A stretch of 64,000 nt of DNA from CAVYUC01 sp963783085. Its GTDB lineage: Bacteria > Bacteroidota > Bacteroidia > Bacteroidales > Prolixibacteraceae. Position numbers and translations under genes: made by a program. The stretch is from the NCBI GenBank assembly GCA_963783085.1, contig CAWAMJ010000008.1, forward strand, positions 124,001 to 188,000, given 5' to 3'. Every line of letters begins with the position of its first letter. Position 1 is the first letter of the stretch. The notes beneath the pieces were generated by a model. The model was not told where the DNA came from. It ran no database searches and worked only from the letters and a program-made list of their open reading frames with translations. This document shows positions 44,842 to 52,905 of the stretch, one piece after another.

Positions 44842-46899
44842 TTAATAGAGGACTAATTCTTTTGCTGCTTGATAAATTCGCCCGGCATCGGGGAGGATTG
44901 CCCGTTCCAAAATCCGGTTAAAACCAACCGGCGTAAATGTGGAGCCGACTCTTTTTACCGGTGCATCGAGAAACTCAAAAAGCTTATCGGAAATAATGGC
45001 GCTGATTTCACCACCAAAACCACCATGAACCTTGTCTTCGTGAACAACCAAAACTTTGTTGGTTTTTTTCACCGAATTAACAATTGCTTCTTCATCGAGC
45101 GGGACCAGCGATCGTAAATCAAGCACTTCTGCACTGTAACCTTCGTCCTCGAGTTTCTGCGCAGCCTGAAGGCTCAAATGCGTGGTATTTCCGTAAGTGA
45201 TAATGGTTAAATCGTCTCCTGTCCGACGAACCCTGGCTTTTCCAAAAGGTACCTCAAAATCGTCGGGGACAACTGTTGCCGCTTTCGGATCCTGATAAAG
45301 CGCCTTTGGTTCGAGAAACATTGTCATTCCCCGCGAACGAATGGCTGTGCGCAGCAAACCTGCCGCATCGTCGGCAAATGAAGGATAAACAATCCGAACC
45401 CCCGGAATAGCCACCAACGATCCTTCAATGTTTTGCGAATGGTACATACCGCCGCCAATATATCCACCCGACGCAAGCCTGATTGTGACGTTTGGGGCAA
45501 ATTTGCCATTCGATCGCCAATAATCGTGGCTCGTATCCACATACTGCTCCATAGCCGGCCAAAAATAATCCGCAAACTCAGCGCCTTCAACCACTATTCT
45601 TATTTTATCGTCGAACCTCGACATTCCGTTTGCAGTACCAACTATAAAGTCTTCGGCAATAGGAGCGTTAAACACCCTTTTGTTCCCGAATTCCTGTTGC
45701 ATTCCTTTGGAAACATTGAAGATTCCGCCTTTGTCTTTATTGGCCATATCCTGGCCCCAGATAAATGTATCGGGGTTTCTCCTGAATTCGGCTTTTAATG
45801 TTTCATTCAACGCAGTAATTAGCTTCTTTTTATCGCCCTGTTCGTTGTGCAATCCATCAGGAAATTTTTCCGGTTGATAGGGTTCCGGCAATACAAAATC
45901 GTGAATTGAATCGGGAGAAGGATCGGGAGCGCTCATTGCTGCTTTATGTGCAGCTTTAATTATCTGCCTGGTTTCTTCCTCAATAGCTACAAGTTCTTCT
46001 TCAGAAAAACGGTTATAACGGGTTAACAACCTTCTGAATTTTGCCAGCGGATCGTAATCCTGCACATAGTTTCGTTCGGTTTGGCTGCGGTAAAGTAAAT
46101 GATCGTCGGAGTTGGAATGCGACAACATTCTAATGCAATTAGCCTGAAGCAAAACGGGTTTGGATTCCTCCATGGCATAACGTTTTGCTTCGGTCATCGC
46201 ATTCATGGAGTCGAACACGTCCTTGCCGTTACAATGCATAATTCGCAGGTTTTTAAACCCAATGAAATTATTTGCTACTTTTCGTTGAGCAGTCTGGTCT
46301 TTTTTTGGCACTGAAATTCCATAACCATTGTCCTGGATTACAAATACCACCGGAAGTTTTTCTTTGTCGGCGCCGTTAAAAGCTTCGTACACATATCCTT
46401 CGCTAACCGAAGATTCCCCCTGGCCGCTGATTGCCACTGCTTTTTCGCCATAGTATTTTATCGCCCGGGCCACGCCAACTGCATGTAATGTATGGTTTCC
46501 GGTTGAAGATGAGACAGTGTGAATATTCCATTCGGGTTTTGCCAGGTGATTCGACATGTGGCGGCCGGCGCTTGATGGATCTGTTGCTTTGGAAATCCCG
46601 TTTAAAATAATTTCTTCGGCAGTTAGCCCCGCAGAAAGCGCCGATAACATATCGCGGTAATATAAAAACAGGTGATCTTTCTTTTTTTCAAAATTTTGTC
46701 CGATAGCAAGTTGAATACCATCGTGACCGGCATAAGGAGCATGATAAGACCATCCAATGGCTTGTTTCAGATAATTGGGCGCTTTTTCGTCTATCGCCCT
46801 TCCAATTGTCATCAGTCGGTACCACTTTTCAAGGGTTTCTTTTGGTGTTTTTTTAATGGAGTAAATCTTTGGTATCTCTAATTCTTTCATATTAAACAT
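44842..46899 (-). CDS. 2-oxo acid dehydrogenase E1, alpha and beta subunits fused
   Basis: 685 residues. Residues 1 to about 340 are the alpha subunit with the ThDP motif GQGESSVSEGYVYEAFNGAD...VIQDNGYGIS; from about 355 is the beta subunit (transketolase-like) with GTANGMSRFDDKIR and VVHEDKVHGGFGGEI. In many bacteria these are separate genes. The partner E2 is encoded directly upstream (its stop TAA shares an A with this ATG; ATG 46890 is an alternative start). Branched-chain or pyruvate specificity cannot be decided. No E3 gene is in the window. Confidence 0.9.
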   Translation of the reverse strand: MFNMKELEIPKIYSIKKTPKETLEKWYRLMTIGRAIDEKAPNYLKQAIGWSYHAPYAGHDGIQLAIGQNFEKKKDHLFLYYRDMLSALSAGLTAEEIILNGISKATDPSSAGRHMSNHLAKPEWNIHTVSSSTGNHTLHAVGVARAIKYYGEKAVAISGQGESSVSEGYVYEAFNGADKEKLPVVFVIQDNGYGISVPKKDQTAQRKVANNFIGFKNLRIMHCNGKDVFDSMNAMTEAKRYAMEESKPVLLQANCIRMLSHSNSDDHLLYRSQTERNYVQDYDPLAKFRRLLTRYNRFSEEELVAIEEETRQIIKAAHKAAMSAPDPSPDSIHDFVLPEPYQPEKFPDGLHNEQGDKKKLITALNETLKAEFRRNPDTFIWGQDMANKDKGGIFNVSKGMQQEFGNKRVFNAPIAEDFIVGTANGMSRFDDKIRIVVEGAEFADYFWPAMEQYVDTSHDYWRSNGKFAPNVTIRLASGGYIGGGMYHSQNIEGSLVAIPGVRIVYPSFADDAAGLLRTAIRSRGMTMFLEPKALYQDPKAATVVPDDFEVPFGKARVRRTGDDLTIITYGNTTHLSLQAAQKLEDEGYSAEVLDLRSLVPLDEEAIVNSVKKTNKVLVVHEDKVHGGFGGEISAIISDKLFEFLDAPVKRVGSTFTPVGFNRILERAILPDAGRIYQAAKELVLY

Positions 46900-48227
46900 T
46901 AAATTGTACGGTTCAAATCAAATTGTTCGAGGTTATCTGCTATTTTTCTCAGGAATTCGCCTCCCAGTGCCCCGTCGACAACGCGATGATCGTATGACAG
47001 CGACAAAAACATTTTATGCCTGATTACAATGGCATCTCCGGTTGGCATTTCCATTACCGCTGGTTTTTTCTCAATACTTCCGGTTGCTAAAATGGCAACC
47101 TGTGGCTGATTTATAATTGGTGTTCCAATCAAATTTCTAAACGAACCGAAATTTGTAATCGTGAAAGTTCCTTCCTGAATTTCTTCCGGCGCAAGTTTAT
47201 TGTTTCTTGCTGCATTCGCCAAGCGGTTCATTTCTTTTGTTATACCTACAACATTGAGCTGTTCGGCATTTTTAACCACCGGAACAATCAGATTTCCGTC
47301 GGGTTTGGCAACTGCTACCCCAACATTAACATGTTTTCGGAGAATTATTTTGTTGCCGTCGACCGATGAATTTACCATTGGAAATTCGGACAAAGCTTTT
47401 GCAGTCGCTTCAATGAAAAATGGCATAAATGTTATTTTTTCACCGTACTTTTTCTGAAAGGCATCTTTGTTCCTGTTTCTCCACATCACAAGTTCAGTAA
47501 CATCAGCTTCAACCACCGATGTAACATGCGGTGAAACCTGTTTCGACATCACCATGTGGTCGGCAATGAGTTTTCGAACCCGATCCATTTCAATGATTTG
47601 ATCTTCAGCGCCAACTGACACCGGCGCCGGTTTTTGTCTGGACGCTGTAAATTGAGTTTCCTGCTTTTCAGTAGTTTCCGGTTGCTGAGCAACTTCAGGA
47701 CGCTGCACAGTTGTTTTTCCTTTCGCGCGGTTTTCTATGTATTCAAGAATATCTTTTTTCTGAACGCGTCCGTTTGCGCCGGAACCTTCAATTGTTTCCA
47801 GTTCTTCCAGCGAAATGTTCTCTTCTTTAGCGATGGTTTTTACCAAAGGCGAATAAAAACGATTCGATAATTTTCTGCTATCGTTCAGCGATTTTTCTTC
47901 CGGCTCCGTCTCTATTTCAACGTCGCCACGTTCAGCTTTTAATTCTTCTTTTTCAGTTTCCGGCACCACTGCTGGTTCGTCTTCGCCTCCCATGTTTATA
48001 ACCGCCACTACTTCTCCTACGGGAACAAGGCTGCCTTCCGGATATTTAATCTGAGAAATCTTTCCGTCCACAGGTGAAGGTATTTCGGAATCTACTTTAT
48101 CAGTGGCAACCTCAAACAACATATCATCTTCCTCAATGGTATCCCCCTCTTTTATGAACCACTTTGTGATTGTACCCTCCTGGATGCTTTCACCCAATTT
48201 CGGCATTACTATTTCAAACTTCGACAT
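46899..48227 (-). CDS. 2-oxo acid dehydrogenase E2 (lipoamide acyltransferase)
   Basis: 442 residues: lipoyl domain with the lipoylated Lys44 (ATDKVDSE), a Glu/Pro-rich linker, a subunit-binding domain (NRFYSPLVKTIAKEENI...GANGRVQKKDI at about 120-160), a second linker, and the catalytic domain ending with SYDHRVVDGALGG, where His and Asp are catalytic. It transfers the acyl group from E1 to CoA. The gene starts the E2-E1-flavodoxin unit. Confidence 0.93.
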   Translation of the reverse strand: MSKFEIVMPKLGESIQEGTITKWFIKEGDTIEEDDMLFEVATDKVDSEIPSPVDGKISQIKYPEGSLVPVGEVVAVINMGGEDEPAVVPETEKEELKAERGDVEIETEPEEKSLNDSRKLSNRFYSPLVKTIAKEENISLEELETIEGSGANGRVQKKDILEYIENRAKGKTTVQRPEVAQQPETTEKQETQFTASRQKPAPVSVGAEDQIIEMDRVRKLIADHMVMSKQVSPHVTSVVEADVTELVMWRNRNKDAFQKKYGEKITFMPFFIEATAKALSEFPMVNSSVDGNKIILRKHVNVGVAVAKPDGNLIVPVVKNAEQLNVVGITKEMNRLANAARNNKLAPEEIQEGTFTITNFGSFRNLIGTPIINQPQVAILATGSIEKKPAVMEMPTGDAIVIRHKMFLSLSYDHRVVDGALGGEFLRKIADNLEQFDLNRTI

Positions 48228-48440
48228 TGCTTTATTTTGCTTTATTTTCGGTTAATTGTAATTTTCGGTTTCTTTAACATTACTAAAATTGAAATGTTCA
48301 CATTGCAATTTTATTTTTCCAATAATTTTCATATTTTATAAAAACTCATTTTCACGGTATCCTGAAAGGAACCAATTCATACGATTTTATCACCTCTTTT
48401 CATGGAGAACAGATTCAGAATTGTAAACCTACTATAGCTT

Positions 48441-48456
48441 GTTTACAATTGTAAAC
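48441..48456. promoter_or_regulatory. 16-base perfect palindrome GTTTACAATTGTAAAC
   Basis: A perfect dyad across the pyrD stop codon, about 215 bases upstream of the E2 start; a half-site AATTGTAAAC lies at 48419-48428. It could be an operator for the E2-E1 unit or a short 3' hairpin. No regulator can be assigned. Confidence 0.4.
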
Positions 48457-49354
48457 CACCTGTTAATTCTGTAACAGAATTCATTTTATATTTTTCGAGA
48501 TAAGACGAAATATCATCGATTATTTTTAATGGAATAAACGGATCTTTAAATATAGCGGTTCCAACCTGCACCGCAGCAGCGCCTGCAAGCATAAACTCGA
48601 TTGCATCGGCGGCATTCATAATACCTCCCATACCAATAATTGGAATCTTAACTGCCTGATATACTTGCCAAACCATTCGCAATGCGATTGGTTTTATAGC
48701 TGGTCCGGATAAACCTCCTGTAATAGTTGATAAAAGCGGGATTCTTTTTTCAGCATCAATGGCCATTCCCAAAAAAGTGTTCACTAATGAAACGGCGTCA
48801 GCCCCCTGCCCTTCAACGGCTTTTGCTATTTCAGTTACATCTGTAACATTTGGGGATAGTTTTACAATTAATGTTTTTTTGTATGCTTGCCGCACGGCGC
48901 GGGTAACAGCTTCAGCGCTTGGACAGCTAATCCCAAAAGCCATTCCACCTTCTTTTACATTTGGACAGGAAATGTTTAGTTCAATGGCAGGAATTTTATC
49001 CAGTTCATTTACTTTTTCAGTAACTTCAATATACTCCTCTACGGTAGAACCATTCACATTGACAATGAGTGGCGTATCATAATTTTTAATCTTCGGATAA
49101 GTATGTTCGATAAAATAATCGATTCCCTTATTCTGCAAACCAACAGCATTTAACATGCCTGAAGGTGTCTCAGCCATTCGCGGATAATCATTACCGTCGC
49201 GGTTACGCGGGGTTGTTCCCTTCAGAAAAATTCCGCCGACTTTCGAAACATCGTAAAAATCGTTGATTTCCTCTGCAAATCCACATGTTCCGGAGGCAAG
49301 CATTACCGGATTTTTCAATTCCAGGTTATGTATTTTTACTTTTAAATCTGCCAT
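48443..49354 (-). CDS. pyrD: Dihydroorotate dehydrogenase B, catalytic subunit
   Basis: 303 residues, class 1B. The FMN barrel shows PVMLASGTCGFAEE at the start, the catalytic Cys in LNISCPNVKEGGMAFG, and GMGGIMNAADAIEFMLAGA at the end. It oxidises dihydroorotate with NAD through PyrK. The start overlaps the pyrK stop by 13 bases, giving a tight pair. Confidence 0.95.
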   Translation of the reverse strand: MADLKVKIHNLELKNPVMLASGTCGFAEEINDFYDVSKVGGIFLKGTTPRNRDGNDYPRMAETPSGMLNAVGLQNKGIDYFIEHTYPKIKNYDTPLIVNVNGSTVEEYIEVTEKVNELDKIPAIELNISCPNVKEGGMAFGISCPSAEAVTRAVRQAYKKTLIVKLSPNVTDVTEIAKAVEGQGADAVSLVNTFLGMAIDAEKRIPLLSTITGGLSGPAIKPIALRMVWQVYQAVKIPIIGMGGIMNAADAIEFMLAGAAAVQVGTAIFKDPFIPLKIIDDISSYLEKYKMNSVTELTGGLQL

Positions 49355-50124
49355 TTCAATTCATTAATGTTAAAAACCGGTCCCTCGGTACATACGCATA
49401 AATTACCTCTCACCGTTGGTTCGATGCAACAAAGGCAAACGCCAAAACCGCAAGCCATCAGGTTTTCGAGTGAAACTTCGCAAAAAATACCTTTCTTTTT
49501 AGCGACTTCAGCAACTGCTTTCATCATCGGTACGGGACCACAGGCGTAAACCCTGTTGTACAAATTTAACTGTTGCTGAAAAACCGGGTGATGTATCACG
49601 AAACCCTTTGACCCCAAAGAACCATCTTCCGTTGTAAAATGTAATTTTCCGTACTTACTGTAATTTTCTACGTTGATATGATCTTCAGCAGCTCTCGCCC
49701 CCAGAAGTATGTCGACCTGTTCAGCGGGTAATCCGGATTCTTTAGCCAGGAACAACATTGGCGCAACACCACTTCCCCCGCCAATCAGTAAAATTTTATC
49801 GCTTTTCTGAGGATATGTAAATCCCTTCCCGAGCGGAAAAACCAAATTCAAGGTCTCTCCTTTCTTAACTTCGGTTAGCTTTTTCGAACCTCTGCCAAGG
49901 ATTTTTACAATAACTGATATTGTATTGGAATGATAATCAATTTCGAATACAGAAAAGGGCCGCCTCAAAAAAACTTCAGCAGAATTTTTAACCTCGATAT
50001 TCACAAATTGCCCGGGTTTCATTTCAGGCAACGAATCCTTGCTCCGTAACCTGATTAAAAAATTCGTCGGATTTAATGGGATGTTTTCGATTACCAGAAA
50101 ATCCGCAACAGATTTTTTATGCAT
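49342..50124 (-). CDS. pyrK: Dihydroorotate dehydrogenase B, electron transfer subunit
   Basis: 260 residues from ATG 50124; the open frame extends 27 codons more but crosses a -7 element. Ferredoxin-reductase-like FAD domain (FLRRPFSVFEID, RGSKKL), NAD domain (LIGGGSGVAPMLFLAKE), and the C-terminal [2Fe-2S] cysteines in MACGFGVCLCC...CVCTEG. It carries electrons from PyrD to NAD. Confidence 0.93.
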   Translation of the reverse strand: MHKKSVADFLVIENIPLNPTNFLIRLRSKDSLPEMKPGQFVNIEVKNSAEVFLRRPFSVFEIDYHSNTISVIVKILGRGSKKLTEVKKGETLNLVFPLGKGFTYPQKSDKILLIGGGSGVAPMLFLAKESGLPAEQVDILLGARAAEDHINVENYSKYGKLHFTTEDGSLGSKGFVIHHPVFQQQLNLYNRVYACGPVPMMKAVAEVAKKKGIFCEVSLENLMACGFGVCLCCIEPTVRGNLCVCTEGPVFNINELKWQI

Positions 50125-50145
50125 TTTTGCCTTTAAATTTTCGTG

Positions 50146-50153
50146 CAAAGATA
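50146..50153 (-). promoter_or_regulatory. -7 element of pyrK-pyrD
   Basis: TATCTTTG on the minus strand, 22 bases before the pyrK ATG 50124; a TTG lies 23 bases further up. It supports the chosen start. Confidence 0.5.
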
Positions 50154-50215
50154 AAGATTTATTTAAATGCATTTTGCAACCTGAAATATCCTGATGACAA
50201 TTCAATGAAAAGCAG

Positions 50216-50242
50216 AAAAGACCGCTTTTAATACGGTCTTTT
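50216..50242. terminator. Terminator between the XRE gene and pyrK
   Basis: AAAAGACCG (50216-50224) and CGGTCTTTT (50234-50242), with T-rich sequence on either side. The XRE gene ends 220 bases before it on the minus strand. Confidence 0.6.
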
Positions 50243-50344
50243 TCTTTCTTCTGAATGCTCTGGTAATTACTACTACAAAACTTAATTGGGTTTGCAAATC
50301 TAAATTTATATTAGTTCCATCATCCTGTCGATTTATTTATGTCA

Positions 50345-50372
50345 CAAATGTGAATAAAATATTTCACATTTG
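50345..50372. promoter_or_regulatory. Inverted repeat CAAATGTGAA-N8-TTCACATTTG
   Basis: Perfect 10-base arms around eight A/T bases in the 337-base gap between the XRE gene and pyrK. It could bind a dimeric regulator or be a hairpin of the XRE 3' end. The rest of the gap holds the terminator and the pyrK promoter. Confidence 0.35.
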
Positions 50373-50461
50373 AAAACATTCTAAAACATTTTTATAAATT
50401 TTGTAACAATAATTAGAATTTTTTATTAGAATTTCTTTGGGGAATGAATGTTCGCAGGAAG

Positions 50462-50893
50462 TTATTCAGATTTATAGGTTACAAATGTACCATCTGAACG
50501 AAGCAGAAGCACTTTATCGATGGTTATTTCGCGGGCTGGCAGCGGAGAATCGGTGGAATTCGTTCTGTTTTTATCTTTAACTTTTCCCGTTTTGCCTTCT
50601 TTTACAGATTGATTGGAATTATTATTAGACGAAGTATCTGGTTCCAATATGTTTTTTTCGGAAGGTGCAGGCTTGGCAGAAGGAGAGTCAATCATATCTC
50701 CTTCGCCTGTTAATAACCAGCGTGCATTCAAATCAGGAAATATTCGAAGAAATTTTTCTATAAAAACTGCACCTGGATTATTTCTGCCATTTAAGATGTG
50801 AGATATATTGGAACGCTGTACATCCAGAGATGTTGCCAAATCCCCAGGCGACAAATCCTTGTAATTCATAAACTGTTTAATTCTGTCTTTCAT
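50462..50893 (-). CDS. XRE-family helix-turn-helix regulator
   Basis: 143 residues from ATG 50893. A Cro/CI-type HTH is at the N-terminus (SPGDLATSLDVQRSNISHILNGRNNPG), then FLRIFPDLNARWLLTGEGDM, typical of Bacteroidota XRE proteins, and a long Ser/Asn/Lys-rich linker ending in a small hydrophobic tail, VLLLRSDGTFVTYKSE. The longer start at 50923 would overlap the -7 element. Targets unknown; it is a single gene. Confidence 0.85.
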   Translation of the reverse strand: MKDRIKQFMNYKDLSPGDLATSLDVQRSNISHILNGRNNPGAVFIEKFLRIFPDLNARWLLTGEGDMIDSPSAKPAPSEKNILEPDTSSNNNSNQSVKEGKTGKVKDKNRTNSTDSPLPAREITIDKVLLLRSDGTFVTYKSE

Positions 50894-51705
50894 TGTTGTA
50901 AAATCAAAAAGCGTATTATACAAATGTAATTTACTTCTTTTGTTTTTCCAACCGTTTTAGATAAGTTTTTTAGGTAGAAATGTAAGTTTCGGAATTTAGG
51001 CTCAGCCAATATTCAATATCAAACTCTATGACGCTAAAGATGTACCTGTAAATAACTTTAAGTAAATTCCATAAAACGCTGGCTTTTAATATTTTATTCT
51101 TTATAAATTAGAATAAAACGCCTAAAACAGGAATTATTTGCTTTAAATCATTTAAATCACTTTAAGTAATAAAACATAAATAACTGGTTTTCTGAACTTT
51201 GTTCATATAATTTTATAGCTAAAAATAGGTCAAAAATCAGCATTTTTCCATCTTTGATATTTTTACAACGTCTGGTTTTCTGTTCCATTTGATCTATTTC
51301 CAATTTGCATTTATGTGCCTGGTAAAATATTCACCATTTTCACTCTTGTAATTCCTGTGGTAGATAATAATTCCACTTTGAAAGGAAATATGCGATTTCT
51401 GATTTTCAGCTTTTAGGTATGTAAATTATTTTAATACAACTTACACTTTTTTTGCCGATGCATATGAATAGTATCGATCATATCTCCTTTTGATGAAATG
51501 AAATCATGGTTATGAATTTTCGAAAAAGTCATTTAAACCGATTTTTGGGTGATGATATTTGCGTAAATTGGTGCGGCAGAAAAAAATATTTGATTCTCGC
51601 GCGGTTAAAGAACATCGTTTTTTGATGTAAGGAATTGAATGAAAGAATTATATAGCCTGCAAAACAAAGTTACAATTCAGAGCCAGATAATTTAAAACAG
51701 TTAAT
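50894..51705. other. Long AT-rich gap between divergent genes
   Basis: About 800 bases. It contains the XRE promoter, a hairpin TTTTATTCT/AGAATAAAA (51092-51100, 51110-51118) and an 11-base direct repeat ACTTTAAGTAA (51055-51065, 51159-51169). No ORF, RNA gene or clear promoter for the metallophosphoesterase gene was found. Confidence 0.5.
50921..50951 (-). promoter_or_regulatory. Promoter of the XRE gene
   Basis: TTG (50949-50951), a 20-base spacer and TACATTTG (50921-50928) on the minus strand. The start would be near 50914, about 21 bases before the ATG. Confidence 0.65.
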
Positions 51706-52905
51706 ATGCGATCTTTCCCGATTCAATTTTTAATAATTTTTCTGATTTTCTATTTAGTAATAACAGTTGGCGCATTTACCCACCTGTTAAAACTTGCAAA
51801 TAAAAAAAACAGGATTTGGATAAAATGGCTCTTCGGTTTATTTGACGCATTCTTGATTGTCGGTTTTGTTTTTCTGTACATTTACCCCAACCAGCCCCGC
51901 GATGCAACCAATTATCCCGTCTACTTTTATTTTAATGCGGTTTTATTTATCGACTTTATTTTCAAAATTCCACTTTGTGTTTCATTATTGCTTCATTATA
52001 TCACGTTGAGGAAAAAAAGCAAGACGATACTTTTTGCCGGATTTATCCTTTCAGCGGGAACTGCGTTGCTTCTGACTTACGGAATTGTTTTCGGAGAAAC
52101 GAATTTGCTGATTAAAAGATATGAACTAAAATTTGATGACCTGCCGCGGGATTTTAACGGGTACAAAATTGTTCAAATATCTGATATTCATATTGGCAGT
52201 TTTACGCATTCAAGTAATTTATTGCAACAGGCTATTCAGGATGTAAATCAGTTTCATCCTGATTTGTTGCTGTTTACCGGTGATCTGGTCAATAACTTTG
52301 CATGGGAAACCGAAGGTTGGGAAAGTACTTTTCAACAACTTACCAGCGCTTATCCGTCTTATTCCATCCTGGGAAATCATGATTATGGAAATTACACCCG
52401 ATGGAAAACCCCTGAATTGAAACAGGAAAATTTCCAGGGAATCGTTGATGCAGAAAAAGAATTTGGTTTTCAATTGCTGCGAAACGAAAAGGAAGTTATA
52501 AAATCAGGCTCCGATTCCATTTTTTTGGCCGGAGTTGAAAACTGGGGACATCCGCCTTTTCCACAATATGCCGATTTGGAGAAAGCCCTGGCGAATATAC
52601 CAAATGGTGCATTCACGCTTTTAATGACACATGATCCTGCGCATTGGGAATCAAAAGTAAAAAACAATAAACGTGTAAATATGGCTCTTTCCGGTCATAC
52701 ACACGGCTTGCAGTGGGGAATTAAACTAGCGGGTATCCCATTTAGCCTGGCTTATTTAATCCGCAAGAATTGGGCAGGATTATATAAATCGGATAACTCC
52801 ACCTTAATTGTTAATCAAGGATTTGGTACAATCGGTATTCCCTGGCGCATTGATATGTCGCCGGAACTTACGTTGATTACATTAAAACGAAGTGAAGTTA
52901 ATTGA
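51706..52905 (+). CDS. Membrane-anchored metallophosphoesterase
   Basis: 399 residues. Three or four membrane helices in the first ~130 residues, then a calcineurin-like domain with all motifs: QISDIHIGSF, FTGDLVN, ILGNHDYG, LMTHDPAHW and LSGHTHG. It resembles YaeI-type enzymes acting on lipid-linked phosphates at the membrane. Its 3' end overlaps the facing secreted-protein gene by 24 bases. Confidence 0.88.
   Translation: MRSFPIQFLIIFLIFYLVITVGAFTHLLKLANKKNRIWIKWLFGLFDAFLIVGFVFLYIYPNQPRDATNYPVYFYFNAVLFIDFIFKIPLCVSLLLHYITLRKKSKTILFAGFILSAGTALLLTYGIVFGETNLLIKRYELKFDDLPRDFNGYKIVQISDIHIGSFTHSSNLLQQAIQDVNQFHPDLLLFTGDLVNNFAWETEGWESTFQQLTSAYPSYSILGNHDYGNYTRWKTPELKQENFQGIVDAEKEFGFQLLRNEKEVIKSGSDSIFLAGVENWGHPPFPQYADLEKALANIPNGAFTLLMTHDPAHWESKVKNNKRVNMALSGHTHGLQWGIKLAGIPFSLAYLIRKNWAGLYKSDNSTLIVNQGFGTIGIPWRIDMSPELTLITLKRSEVN

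Noticed and set aside
43822..50929. A TTACAAATGTAA-like regulon (43822, 43845, 43910, 50342, 50918)
   Set aside because: The first three copies are arms of foldback element B, and the copy at 50918 contains the -7 element TACATTTG of the XRE gene. A shared operator is not needed to explain them.
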